NCBI RefSeq assembly: GCF_001905005.1
Contig: NZ_LWKZ01000012.1
Coordinates: 549,061 to 613,060 of the forward strand
Direction of reading: 5' to 3'
Origin: Streptomyces sp. CB02923
GTDB taxonomy: Bacteria > Actinomycetota > Actinomycetes > Streptomycetales > Streptomycetaceae
DNA: 64,000 nucleotides
Shown here: positions 27,727 to 35,732 of the stretch, piece after piece
How positions within the stretch are numbered: the stretch's first letter is position 1
Layout of the letters: each line of letters begins with the position of its first letter
The notes under the pieces: model-generated
Databases searched by the model: none
Seen by the model: the letters and a program-made list of their open reading frames with translations, nothing else
What the model was told of the DNA's origin: nothing
Program-made: the position numbers and the translations under genes

Positions 27727-28158
27727 ATGATCTCTCCGCATGACCCCACAGAAGTCGTCCTCCACGAGGACTTGCTCGACTACTCGCCCTTCCCCAAGAG
27801 CGTTCGGCTCGCGCGCTATCGGATGGCGCGGCTGCTGTGGGAGTGGGGGTACGGGCACCTCGTGGACGACGCCGAGCTGCTCGTGTCGGAGCTGCTCACG
27901 AACGCGATCACGCACGGCAGGGTGCCCGGACGGCTGGTTCGGGTGCACCTCACGGTAGGGAAAGCCGTGTTGCGGCTGTCGGTCAGTGATGCGCGTGGGG
28001 AAGTCCGGCCGTACGTGAAGGAGGCGACGGTGGACGACTGCGGTGGGCGGGGCCTGGTGCTCGTGCGGGAGGTGGCCGCGCGGTGGGGCGTGCGGGACCG
28101 GGAGATCGGCAAGACCGTGTGGTGCGAGCTGGACGCCGCAGGTGTCAGGCGGGAGTGA
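27727..28158 (+). CDS. ATP-binding protein of the RsbW/SpoIIAB anti-sigma type
   Basis: HATPase_c-fold protein of 143 residues. Motifs are AELLVSELLTNAITHG (N-box), LSVSDARGEVRPY (G1) and GGRGLVLVREVAARWGV (G2). Such proteins act as serine kinases that sequester sigma or anti-anti-sigma factors, or as adaptor-like regulators near XRE/DUF397 genes. ATG at 27727 has GGAGGTGG upstream. It is divergent from the XRE operon, and its last 14 nt overlap the end of the convergent dioxygenase gene. Confidence 0.88.
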   Translation: MISPHDPTEVVLHEDLLDYSPFPKSVRLARYRMARLLWEWGYGHLVDDAELLVSELLTNAITHGRVPGRLVRVHLTVGKAVLRLSVSDARGEVRPYVKEATVDDCGGRGLVLVREVAARWGVRDREIGKTVWCELDAAGVRRE

Positions 28159-28852
28159 CCACGGCCGACGGACCGCCCAGGACGATGTCCCAGCGGTACG
28201 TGAGGGCCGCGGGACGCCCCGGCAGCAGCGGCCCCGGAGTGAACGCGGCGACCAGGCTTCGGCGGGCCGCCGCGTCCGGGGCCGCGTGCAGGACCGAATC
28301 GTGGGCCAGGAGCGGGTCGCCCTCGAAGTACATCTGCGTGACCAGGCGTTGCGTGAACGCGCGGCCGAAGAGGGAGAAGTGCAGGTGGGCGGCGCGCCAC
28401 GCGTCGTCGGGGGTGCCGAGCGGGTACGGGCCCGGCTTGATCGTGGTGAACGTGTAGCGACCGTCGGCGTCGGTGAGGGCGCGGCCCGTACCCGTGAAGT
28501 TGGGGTCGAGGGGCGCGTCGTGCCGGTCGCCCTGGTGCGCGTAACGGCCCGCCGCGTTGGCCTGCCAGAGTTCGACGAGCTGGTGGGGGACGGGGCGCCC
28601 GGCGCTGTCGACGACGCGGCCGGTCAGGGTGATGCGCTCACCGATGGGCGTGCCGGGGTGGTGACACGTCAGGTCGTTGTCGAGGGGCGTCACATCGGTG
28701 TGGCCGAAGACGGGCCCGTACCGCTCGGCGGCTTCCGGATCGGCGCGGAGGCGGAACGGCGGCCGGGCGGGCTGCCGCAGGGGGAAGCCTCGGTACGGCG
28801 TCGTGGCGGGAGCGGCGGCGGTGGCAGGGGGCGGCGTCGGTGCGGTCGGCAT
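28145..28852 (-). CDS. pcaH: Intradiol ring-cleavage dioxygenase, protocatechuate 3,4-dioxygenase beta-subunit type
   Basis: Fe(III) dioxygenase that would cleave protocatechuate between its hydroxyls. The 235 residues match the beta subunit: metal ligands Tyr104 (GRYAHQ), Tyr143 (GPYP), His156 and His158 (WRAAHLHF), with the neighbouring Arg153. The alpha subunit gene pcaG and other beta-ketoadipate genes are not next to it. The N-terminal 20 residues are Pro/Ala-rich. There is no clear ribosome-binding site at ATG 28852; a GCACTC/GAGTGC dyad sits 12 nt upstream instead. The 3' end overlaps the convergent ATPase gene by 14 bp. A homomeric enzyme or another ortho-diphenol substrate is possible. 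Confidence 0.85.
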   Translation of the reverse strand: MPTAPTPPPATAAAPATTPYRGFPLRQPARPPFRLRADPEAAERYGPVFGHTDVTPLDNDLTCHHPGTPIGERITLTGRVVDSAGRPVPHQLVELWQANAAGRYAHQGDRHDAPLDPNFTGTGRALTDADGRYTFTTIKPGPYPLGTPDDAWRAAHLHFSLFGRAFTQRLVTQMYFEGDPLLAHDSVLHAAPDAAARRSLVAAFTPGPLLPGRPAALTYRWDIVLGGPSAVVTPA

Positions 28853-28864
28853 GGGGCCGTTGTC

Positions 28865-28880
28865 GCACTCGGCGGAGTGC
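28865..28880. promoter_or_regulatory. Dyad just upstream of the pcaH start
   Basis: Arms GCACTC and GAGTGC around GGCG, occupying the place of the ribosome-binding site. A repressor site here would block initiation. The arms equal those of CIRCE (HrcA), but the spacer is 4 instead of 9, so HrcA is unlikely. Confidence 0.4.
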
Positions 28881-28988
28881 CGGGCAAGGCCGCGAACCGG
28901 CCGGGACGGTAATGACCGCGCGAGGGCCGACCCCAGCCGCGTTCCGATGAATGGGAGGAGAAGACCGTTGCCGTGGAACAGTGAGTCA

Positions 28989-29010
28989 GGGAACTGCGAT
29001 CCGAGTTCCC
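28989..29010. terminator. Stem-loop between the small membrane gene and pcaH
   Basis: Perfect 7-bp arms GGGAACT and AGTTCCC with 8-nt loop, about 145 nt beyond the stop of the small gene on the minus strand. No other feature was found in the 303-bp gap 28853-29155 besides the pcaH dyad. Confidence 0.35.
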
Positions 29011-29155
29011 GGGAGTTGGTATCAGGCTAAGCAGGCGATATGCGCGAAATCGTCATCGCCAAGTTCGGACCTCTGGTGAAGGAAATGCCGACCACCCGCG
29101 CCCGCAGCACCGCGAACCTGATTTCACACCCGGCAACTGCTCCGCTCGACAGTTC

Positions 29156-29317
29156 CTATCGGCGGGCTCGCCAGATCATGACCGCGCTACTGCCCGTGCC
29201 GATGACGGTGAGAATGCCTAGGCCGGTTGTCCACGCATCGCCGCGCCAGACGCCGATGGCCGTTGCGGCGAGTGCGCCGACGAGCGCGATGAGGGCGAGT
29301 ACCCGTCCGAGAAGCAT
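29156..29317 (-). CDS. Small membrane protein, 53 residues
   Basis: Two predicted TM segments (LLGRVLALIALVGALAATAIGV and GLGILTVIGTGSSAVMIW) joined by a short loop WRGDAWTT, ending in the positive tail RARR. ATG at 29317 has AAGGA upstream and lies 12 nt after the stop of the secreted protein gene, so the two form an operon. Not recognised as a known family. Confidence 0.6.
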   Translation of the reverse strand: MLLGRVLALIALVGALAATAIGVWRGDAWTTGLGILTVIGTGSSAVMIWRARR

Positions 29318-29329
29318 GAACAGCAGTCC

Positions 29330-29914
29330 TTAAAAGCAGTGGTCGTGTACGCCGTTGGCCGCCGCCGCCGTTCCGCTGATGAGAGGTCCGGTGGCCGCCA
29401 GTGCCGTCCCGCCGGTTTCCGGGGCCCCTGCGACGGTGGCGGCGACGCCGACTCCGCTCGCGAGGGCTGTCGCGCCGTTCGTGAAGCAGGTCCAGTCCAT
29501 GCGCGTGGTCACCTGGCCCGGGGTCGTCGGGCGGACCGCGACGCCTTCGACCGTGGAGCCCTTCACGCCGGAGATCTTCTGCGTGAGCCGGTCGCCCTTC
29601 AGGGTCCAGGTGGCCTTGTGTACGTGTCCGGCCTTGTCCTTGACGTCGAGCCGCGTCATGCCGCCGACCGTCTTCCCGTCGGCGTTGAGGAAGCGGACGC
29701 CGGGGTCGCTAAGGATCGCGCGGTCTCCCTTGGGCAACTTGAGCTTGAACGTGGAGGTGGCCGCGAACTCCGTCACCTGACCACGCTTGGCGACATCGAG
29801 CGTCTGCTTGCCGTGCGAAGCCGGGGCGGCAGCCATGGCGGTGCCGGCCGTGGCGGACACGATCGCGGCGGTAACCACAGTGGCGGTAAGGGCCGGGCGC
29901 AGGCCGACACGCAT
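29330..29914 (-). CDS. Secreted hypothetical protein
   Basis: 194 residues with a Sec signal peptide (MRVGLRPALT, hydrophobic core, AGTAMA before AAPASHG). The mature part has a beta-rich segment (FKLKLPKGDRAILSDPGVRFLNADGKTVGGM, ATWTLKGDRLTQKISG) with only two cysteines (WTCF and the C-terminal HDHCF), which could form one disulfide, and a hydrophobic Gly/Ala-rich stretch near the end. Not recognised. It is followed 12 nt later by a 53-residue two-TM protein, suggesting they act together at the membrane or cell surface. Confidence 0.75.
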   Translation of the reverse strand: MRVGLRPALTATVVTAAIVSATAGTAMAAAPASHGKQTLDVAKRGQVTEFAATSTFKLKLPKGDRAILSDPGVRFLNADGKTVGGMTRLDVKDKAGHVHKATWTLKGDRLTQKISGVKGSTVEGVAVRPTTPGQVTTRMDWTCFTNGATALASGVGVAATVAGAPETGGTALAATGPLISGTAAAANGVHDHCF

Positions 29915-30125
29915 AAACTTTTACACCTTTCCATTACTTCCGCCCCCGCGCCGGGGGCGCACCCACCTTTCATCACTGTTGCTGAGCAGGTCAATTCGCG
30001 CGGTGTCGACAGGGAAGGCGCTTAAATGCCCGGTCAAGAATTTTTCCGGGTGAGGTAAATGGGTCCCTGCCATTTCCCGTCCGGGCCGTCCGGGCCGTCG
30101 GAGCCGTCGGAGCCGTCCATGCCGT

Positions 30126-32048
30126 CTACGACGACAGCCGGAATCGCAGTCGGCAGATCGTCGCGTCCGTCGTGCGGCGCACCGCGTGGGCGACGACTGC
30201 GCCGCGCTGGTTCTGGAGGAGGCGCTGCCACACGTGGGCCGGTTCGACCTCGGGGATCAGGACGGTGATCCGGGTACGGGGGTGCCGGTCGGCGAGATCG
30301 CGTACGTACGCGGCGACCGGGCGGCCGACGGTGCGGGTGGCGGAGGGCAGTTCGAGGAGGTCCACGCCGGGGTTCCACAGTTCCCAGTCGCGGCGCAGGG
30401 ACTCCGCCGCGCGCCGGTCCTCGGGCGCGGCGTACGTGACGGTGACGGCCACCACCTCATCGCCGAGCGAGACCGCGGCGTTCAGCGCCTCGCAGGTGAG
30501 CTTGGAGAGGTGGGAGACGGGGACGACGACGAGGGAACGGTCGCGGTGCGGCGGTTCGGGGATGCGGCCCAGGCGCAGGTGGTCCGCGATCCTGCCGTAC
30601 GCCCGGTGCACGGCCTCGAAGGCGAGGACGAGGACGGGCAGCGCGACGACGATCAGCCAGGCGCCCTCGCTGAACTTCGTCGCCGTGACGACGACGGCCG
30701 AGACGCCGGTCAGCAGCGCCCCGAAGCCGTTGAGGAGGGCCTTGCCGCGGCGGCCGGGGGCGGATCGTTCCTGCCGCCAGTGGCGGACCATGCCCACCTG
30801 GCAGATGGTGAATCCGACGAAGACACCGATGGCGAAGAGGGGGACGAGGGTGTTCATGTCGCCGCCGGAGAAGACGAGGAGCAGCGCGGCGACGGCGGCC
30901 AGCGCCAGCACGCCGTACCGATGCACCTGCCGGTCGTCCTTCAGGCCGAAGACGTGCGGCAGGTAGTTGTCCCGCGCCAGCAGGCCCATCAGGACCGGCA
31001 GCCCGCCGAAGGAGGTGTTGGCGGCGAGGGCGAGCAGCACCATGGTGGCGAACTGCACGACGTAGAAGGCCCAGTTGTGGCCGAGCGACGCGTCCGCGAG
31101 CTGCGCGAGGACGGTGACGCCCTCGACCGGCTGGAGGTGGAAGCGCCCGATGAGCACCGACAGGCCGATCAGCATCACGCCGAGCAGGGCGCCCAGGGCG
31201 ACCTCGGTGCGCTGCGCGCGCTTGGCGGCGGGCGCGCGGAAGGACGGCACGGCGTTGGCCACCGCCTCGACGCCGGTCAGCGCGGAACACCCGGACGCGA
31301 ACGCCTTCAGGAGGAGGAGCGCGCCCACCGAGGTCGCGTTGTCCGACAGGACGGAGGCGTGGCCGTCGGCGGACAGCGTGGAGGCGGGCGCGTCCCGGAA
31401 CAGCCCGGCCGCGACCATGCAGAGGACCGACCCTATGAAGACGGCGGTCGGCAGGATGAACGCCTTCGCCGCGTCGACGATGCCGCGCAGGTTCACACCG
31501 GTCACCAGCACGAGCACCGCCAGGCACAGCCACATCCGTTCGCCGTACAGGTGGGGGAAGGCGGAGGTGAGCGCGGCGACGCCGGCCGTCACCGACACGG
31601 CGACGTTCAGGACGTAGTCGAGGAGGAGGGAGGCCGCGGCGACCAGGGACGCACGGCGTCCGAGGTGCGCCTTGGCGACGGCGTACGAGCCGCCGCCGTT
31701 CGGGAAGGCCGCGATCACCTGGCGGTACGAGGCGACCAGGACGGCGAGCAGCGCCGCGATGCAGAGGGTGACCGGGAGGGTGAAGCCGAGGCCGTACGCA
31801 CCGGCGGCGGCCAGCACCAGGACGACGGACTCCGGTCCGTACGCCACGGAGGCCATCGCGTCGAGGGAGAGGGCGGCGAGGCCCTGCACGGAGGTCAGGC
31901 GGTGCCGGGCGTCCGGGTCGGGGGCGGGAGAGGTGGAGGCGGGAGGGGCTGAGGCGGGCGGGGGACTGGCCGGGCCGGGCGCCTGACCTGCGGACCGGCC
32001 CGGGATTCGGCTCGCGGTCCGGCCCGTGGGCTTCCACACCATCGACAT
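30126..32048 (-). CDS. APC-superfamily permease of the KimA (YdaO) type
   Basis: Probable potassium or amino-acid permease of 640 residues. After a Pro/Ala-rich cytosolic tail come about 12 TM segments. The TM1 signature LSLDAMASVAYGPESVVLVL and FPNGGGSYAVAKAHLG match KimA-like K+ importers. The last 150 residues form a cytosolic USP-like domain (HRDRSLVVVPVSHLSKLTCEALNAAVSLGDEVVAVTVTY). ATG at 32048 is chosen because GGAGGT sits 10 nt upstream; an ATG six nt later is also possible. In Bacillus, kimA is under c-di-AMP riboswitch control; here the leader also looks structured but does not resemble that riboswitch. Confidence 0.85.
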   Translation of the reverse strand: MSMVWKPTGRTASRIPGRSAGQAPGPASPPPASAPPASTSPAPDPDARHRLTSVQGLAALSLDAMASVAYGPESVVLVLAAAGAYGLGFTLPVTLCIAALLAVLVASYRQVIAAFPNGGGSYAVAKAHLGRRASLVAAASLLLDYVLNVAVSVTAGVAALTSAFPHLYGERMWLCLAVLVLVTGVNLRGIVDAAKAFILPTAVFIGSVLCMVAAGLFRDAPASTLSADGHASVLSDNATSVGALLLLKAFASGCSALTGVEAVANAVPSFRAPAAKRAQRTEVALGALLGVMLIGLSVLIGRFHLQPVEGVTVLAQLADASLGHNWAFYVVQFATMVLLALAANTSFGGLPVLMGLLARDNYLPHVFGLKDDRQVHRYGVLALAAVAALLLVFSGGDMNTLVPLFAIGVFVGFTICQVGMVRHWRQERSAPGRRGKALLNGFGALLTGVSAVVVTATKFSEGAWLIVVALPVLVLAFEAVHRAYGRIADHLRLGRIPEPPHRDRSLVVVPVSHLSKLTCEALNAAVSLGDEVVAVTVTYAAPEDRRAAESLRRDWELWNPGVDLLELPSATRTVGRPVAAYVRDLADRHPRTRITVLIPEVEPAHVWQRLLQNQRGAVVAHAVRRTTDATICRLRFRLSS

Positions 32049-32180
32049 CGTTCGCCGTACCTCCGTGCGCTGCGGGAAAAGAGCCCCGGTGACAGGGCCA
32101 GCCCAGCGTGGGTGCCGGTTCGTACGGGCACGCCGGCTCTTGGCGTGGCTTTGGCGGATGATCCGGCCTTCTTCACGCCT
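32049..32180 (-). promoter_or_regulatory. Structured 5' leader of the KimA-like gene, riboswitch candidate
   Basis: On the RNA strand a hairpin CACGCC-AAGAGCC-GGCGTG (32147 down to 32129) displays the 7-nt loop AAGAGCC, which is exactly complementary to GGCTCTT at 32085-32079, just 13-15 nt before the GGAGGT ribosome-binding site. The CACGCC arm can pair instead with an upstream GGCGTG at 32179-32174. A further GTGCC/GGCAC pair competes with the first hairpin. This gives mutually exclusive folds plus a pseudoknot option. It does not match the ydaO c-di-AMP consensus or another riboswitch I know. Confidence 0.45.
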
Positions 32181-32214
32181 TTTTGATGCCCGGCGGGGGC
32201 GTGGCGATGCGGAC

Positions 32215-32278
32215 GGGTGGCCGGGGCACCGGGTGGCAGGGGCATCGGATGGCCGGAGCACCGGGGGGCAGGGGCATC
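32215..32278. repeat. Two 32-bp tandem repeats between the KimA-like gene and the divergent gene
   Basis: Imperfect copies at 32215-32246 and 32247-32278 containing TGGCCGG(G/A)GCACCGGG and GGCAGGGGCATC. They sit upstream of both divergent genes. Confidence 0.65.
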
Positions 32279-32418
32279 GGTATGCGGTGGCGGATGGCCT
32301 GCCGCGGGCCGTCCGGCGCGCGCGGCGTTGTCAGTGGTACGTCAAGTTCTTGTGACGCGTCGTCAGTGCTGCGTCAACATCCCGGCGATTCCGGCGCCGC
32401 GGCCCTAGCGTCACGCCT

Positions 32419-33096
32419 ATGGGACGGCGATGGATGCCCGGGGCCGGATCCACGGCCCGCGGGGAGGGCGGCGGAGACGACGCGGACCGCCGGTGCGGCG
32501 CGCACGGCGCACGCGGCGGCGGACAGGAAGGCGGTGGGGCGCGCGATGGACGGCATACGCGGAAGAGGTACGCCCTTCCACCCCCGGTGCACGGCCCGGC
32601 GGCGTACCGCGACCGCCGGTGGGCGTCCGAACTGCGCACGGCGGCCTGGTGCTCGGCCGGCGTCCTCGGCCTCATGCTCACCGTCGATGTCGCCTGCCAC
32701 ACCCTCGACCCGCTGCGCGCCGCCTGCTGGACGGCCACCGCGGTGGTGCTCTTCGCGGCGCTGTTCCCGGCACGGGTGACCGCCGGGGCGGGGTGGCTCG
32801 CCGTGCGCGGACTGCTGGGCGAGCGCCGGGTCCGTACGGATCTGCTGGTCCTCGTGCGCCGCAGCGACGGGATGGCGCCCCGGCTGGTGCTGCGCGACGC
32901 GGTGGGCGAGCGCGTCGAACTGGACCCCGGGGTCCTCACCGCCAACCCGGCCCTGTGGCACCTGCTCGACACCGGCGCCCGGCTGTCCCGGGAGCGGGGC
33001 CTGCTGCGTTCGGGCAGTGAGGTGCTGCGGGTGCTGAGCGAGCACATCGACCGGGACGGTGCCCGGAAGATCTTCGAGGCGTCCGACCTGAAGTGA
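32419..33096 (+). CDS. Hypothetical membrane protein
   Basis: 225 residues, not recognised. The first 60 residues are Gly/Arg-rich and low complexity, so the true start could be later. Two predicted TM segments follow (SAGVLGLMLTVDVACHTL and ATAVVLFAALFPARVTAG), then a cytosolic domain of about 100 residues with LLVLVRRSDGMAPRLVLRDAVGERVELDP and a C-terminal helix HIDRDGARKIFEAS. Divergent from the KimA-like transporter. Confidence 0.65.
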   Translation: MGRRWMPGAGSTARGEGGGDDADRRCGAHGARGGGQEGGGARDGRHTRKRYALPPPVHGPAAYRDRRWASELRTAAWCSAGVLGLMLTVDVACHTLDPLRAACWTATAVVLFAALFPARVTAGAGWLAVRGLLGERRVRTDLLVLVRRSDGMAPRLVLRDAVGERVELDPGVLTANPALWHLLDTGARLSRERGLLRSGSEVLRVLSEHIDRDGARKIFEASDLK

Positions 33097-33213
33097 GCTG
33101 CGGGCCCACCCCGCAGTTGTACCTGTACCTGTACCCGCCCCGGCACTCGGCCGCTGCCGCCGTCGCGGCCGGTGCGTGCCGCCCGCGCGTCTGCCCGCGC
33201 GTGCCCCCGCGCG

Positions 33214-33963
33214 TCAGATCTGGTTCTCGCCCCCGTCGACGTAGAGGTTGGCGCCGAGGACGAAGCTGCTCTGTCCGGAGGCGAGGAAGACCACCGCCGC
33301 GGCGACCTCCTCGGGGCGGCCCATCCGGCCCATCGCGACGCCGGCGGCGAGGTTGGCCCGCACGCCGGGCGCGTTCTCCTCGCCGAACAGTTCCGTGATC
33401 CCGGTGGTGTCGATCGGGCCCGGCGAGATGGCGTTGACCCGGATGCCGCGGCCCTTGAGTTCGTTGGCCCAGGTCCGGGCGAAGGACCGGACGGCGGCCT
33501 TGGACGCCGCGTACACGCCGAACGCCTCGGTGCCGTTGTCGGCGGCGGTGGAGGCGTTCAGGATCACCGAGGCGCCGTCGTTGAGCAGCGGCAGCGCCTT
33601 CTGCACGGTGAACAGCGTGCCCCGCACGTTGACGCCGAAGGTCTGGTCGACCTGCTCCTCGGTTACGTGCTCCAGCGTCGCGAGCGAGGCGGTCGCCGCG
33701 TTCGCGAAGACGATATCCAGGCCGCGGCCCCGGGCGCGGACCGCGTCGTACAGCCGGTCCAGGTCGGCCAGGTCCGTGATGTCACCCGGCACGGCGGTGA
33801 CCCGCGCCGGGCCGATGGCCTCCACGGCCGCGTCCAGCTCCGCCTTGCGCCGCCCCATGATGAACACGTGCGCGCCCTCGGCCGCCAGCCGTACGGCGCC
33901 GGCCAGGCCGATCCCGGTGTGGCCACCGGTGACGACGGCGGTCCTGCCCTCAAGCTGTCCCAT
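33214..33963 (-). CDS. Short-chain dehydrogenase/reductase
   Basis: Classical NAD(P)-dependent SDR of 249 residues: cofactor loop TGGHTGIG, ANAATASL (NAG equivalent), catalytic Ser in LNASTAA, Tyr and Lys in GVYAASKAAV, and the C-terminal GANLYVDGG. ATG at 33963 has GGAGGG six nt upstream. It is divergent from a TetR gene with a 93-bp intergenic region holding two operator-like sequences, so the TetR is its likely repressor. TetR/SDR pairs of this kind are often electrophile- or quinone-responsive. Confidence 0.9.
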   Translation of the reverse strand: MGQLEGRTAVVTGGHTGIGLAGAVRLAAEGAHVFIMGRRKAELDAAVEAIGPARVTAVPGDITDLADLDRLYDAVRARGRGLDIVFANAATASLATLEHVTEEQVDQTFGVNVRGTLFTVQKALPLLNDGASVILNASTAADNGTEAFGVYAASKAAVRSFARTWANELKGRGIRVNAISPGPIDTTGITELFGEENAPGVRANLAAGVAMGRMGRPEEVAAAVVFLASGQSSFVLGANLYVDGGENQI

Positions 33964-33984
33964 GCGACTGCCCTCCGTAGAGAT

Positions 33985-34038
33985 CTGTATCGATCGGTAC
34001 TGAACGGGACCGTAACACATCTGCACTGATCGGTACGG
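33985..34038. promoter_or_regulatory. Two operator-like sequences between SDR and TetR genes
   Basis: Related 18-bp imperfect palindromes at 33985-34002 (core TATCGATCGGTACTG) and 34021-34038 (core CACTGATCGGTACGG). Their GATCGGTAC cores are spaced 36 bp apart. Each fits a TetR dimer site; together they cover both promoters. Confidence 0.65.
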
Positions 34039-34056
34039 AAAGGTAGGCTTGCGGGC

Positions 34057-34683
34057 ATGGAGACGCGACAGACGCGACAGGCGCGGCAGAAGGCACCGGT
34101 CGGCCGGCCGAGGGGCTTCGACGCCGACGAGGCCCTTGAGCGCGCCATGCGGGTCTTCTGGGAACAGGGCTACGAAGGCGCCAGCCTCACCGACCTGACC
34201 AACGCCATGGGCATCACCCGCACCAGCATGTACGCGGCCTTCGGCAACAAGGAGGACCTGTTCCGCAAGGCCCTGGAGCGCTACGCGGAAGGCCCTGCCT
34301 CGTACGGAGCCCGCGCCCTGGAGGAGCCGACCGCCCGGCAGGTCGCCACCGCGTTCCTCAACGGCTCCGTCCAGACCACGACCCGCCCCGGCTGCCCCGC
34401 AGGCTGCCTCGGCGTGCAGGCGTCCCTCGCCGCCGGTGACCCGGGCCGTAACGCCCGCGACGCCCTGGTCGCCTGGCGCAACGAGGGCATCGACCGCCTC
34501 CGCGACCGGTTCCGGCGAGCCGTCGACGAAGGCGATCTGCCGCCCGGGACCGACCCCGGACCGCTCGCCCGCTACGTCATGACCGTCGCCAACGGCATCG
34601 CCGTCCAAGCCGCCAGCGGCGCCACCCGCGACGAACTCCAGCAGATGGCCGACATGGCCCTACGCGGCTGGCCGCCTGCCTGA
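34057..34683 (+). CDS. TetR-family transcriptional regulator
   Basis: Regulator of 208 residues. HTH at about residues 30-70 (RAMRVFWEQGYEGASLTDLTNAMGITRTSMYAAFGNKEDLFRKAL). The ligand domain contains CPAGCLGV, a Cys pair also seen in the YxaF/LmrA-like and NemR-like subfamily, which may sense electrophiles; this is inference. Probably represses itself and the divergent SDR through the two palindromes. Confidence 0.9.
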   Translation: METRQTRQARQKAPVGRPRGFDADEALERAMRVFWEQGYEGASLTDLTNAMGITRTSMYAAFGNKEDLFRKALERYAEGPASYGARALEEPTARQVATAFLNGSVQTTTRPGCPAGCLGVQASLAAGDPGRNARDALVAWRNEGIDRLRDRFRRAVDEGDLPPGTDPGPLARYVMTVANGIAVQAASGATRDELQQMADMALRGWPPA

Positions 34684-34808
34684 CGGTGCGGGTGCCGTCG
34701 GGGTGCCGTTGAAGATGTGGTCACGCTTGTCATGCCGCCGCGACCGTCAGCCGACTCCGCGACCGTCAGCCGACTCCGCGACACCGTCCAAGGGCCGTCA
34801 GAAATGCC

Positions 34809-35732
34809 CTAGACCCCGAATGTCCGCGACCCGTATTGCGTCCAGGACGGTCCCCGTCCGCCGTCGGAATCGTCGCTGCTCTCGTCAGCCGCATCGATAT
34901 GCGACCGCCCCTCGATGCGGCCTTCGGTGTATACGACCTTTGTGCTGGTTCCGTATTTTCCTTTCATGACGCCTTCGACCCGGGCGATGATGGTGTCGGA
35001 GGCGGTTACCACATATCCTGTAAGGTCCACAGGGGCGCCGTATCCCCCGTTGTCGTTGTACCACTTGAGGTCGTTGAAAATGTCACCGATGTCCACGAAC
35101 CACATCCGGTGGTGAGGGTCGTTCTTGTCCAGCGGGACCTCTTGGTCGAACTGGACGACAGCGGCGCCTTTCAGCTTGACGGATGCGCTGAAGGGAATTT
35201 TGATCGACTGCTCGTTGACGGACTGGGTGGCGACCACCTTCCGCCGCGCGGGAACCGTCACCGGGGAGGAGAACCCCCATTCGCGCTCCTGTGACGTGGT
35301 CGAGGTGTGCTCTGCGCTGAAGCTGATCTCACCGCTCCACTTCACCGCACCCTCGGCGATGAGGGGCAGGTCGACCTTGCCCGACACCTCCACGCCGATC
35401 TTCAATTGACCGCCCAGCTTCCACGAATAGGTGTCCGTGGTCTTGGACTTGAACGTAGCGGTCTGCGTTTGATCCTTGGATGTATCGTTGACGAGTTCTC
35501 GGTGGTCCAGAATCGCCCAGGCGTTGTCTATGTCCTGCTTCGGGTAGTGATAGTCGACCGCTATCTCGTCGATCTTCTTGAGCTCGTCGGCGGCGTGCTT
35601 GCTTAATTCTCCGCTCTTGGAGTGGTCCCAGTTGGTCGCATATGACCAGCTGAAGCTCCCCTTGCCCTTGTTGTAGTACGCGATCGTCCTCTCGGCCCAC
35701 TTCCGTACGATCTCGTCAAGAGAGAGCGTCAT
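34809..35732 (-). CDS. Aerolysin-like ETX/MTX2-type protein, contains a TTA codon
   Basis: 307 residues, cytosolic by sequence because no signal peptide is seen. The central region has the alternating Ser/Thr and hydrophobic strands of aerolysin-like beta-pore-forming folds: TATFKSKTTDTYSWKLGGQL, then VSGKVDLPLIAEG, SFSAEHTSTTSQEREWGF and the strand-turn VTVPARRKVVATQSV that characterises ETX/MTX2 proteins. The N-terminal 90 residues (LDEIVRKWAERTIAYYN, TNWDHSKSGELSKH) look like a separate recognition domain. ATG at 35732 has GGAG seven nt upstream. GC content and codon choice are lower than in neighbours, and residue 43 is TTA (35604-35606). Both suggest acquired DNA and bldA-dependent expression. 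Molecular target unknown. Confidence 0.75.
   Translation of the reverse strand: MTLSLDEIVRKWAERTIAYYNKGKGSFSWSYATNWDHSKSGELSKHAADELKKIDEIAVDYHYPKQDIDNAWAILDHRELVNDTSKDQTQTATFKSKTTDTYSWKLGGQLKIGVEVSGKVDLPLIAEGAVKWSGEISFSAEHTSTTSQEREWGFSSPVTVPARRKVVATQSVNEQSIKIPFSASVKLKGAAVVQFDQEVPLDKNDPHHRMWFVDIGDIFNDLKWYNDNGGYGAPVDLTGYVVTASDTIIARVEGVMKGKYGTSTKVVYTEGRIEGRSHIDAADESSDDSDGGRGPSWTQYGSRTFGV

Noticed and set aside
28865..28880. CIRCE (HrcA) element upstream of pcaH
   Set aside because: Arms match, but the spacer is 4 rather than 9 bp, and the gene is not a chaperone gene.
29701..29720. TTA triplet in the secreted hypothetical gene and another near 11402 in the permease gene
   Set aside because: Both are out of frame (they span CTT AGC and CTT AAC), so they are not bldA codons.
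32049..32180. ydaO-type c-di-AMP riboswitch upstream of the KimA-like gene
   Set aside because: The expected conserved blocks of the ydaO class are not seen; the leader is kept as an unassigned structure.
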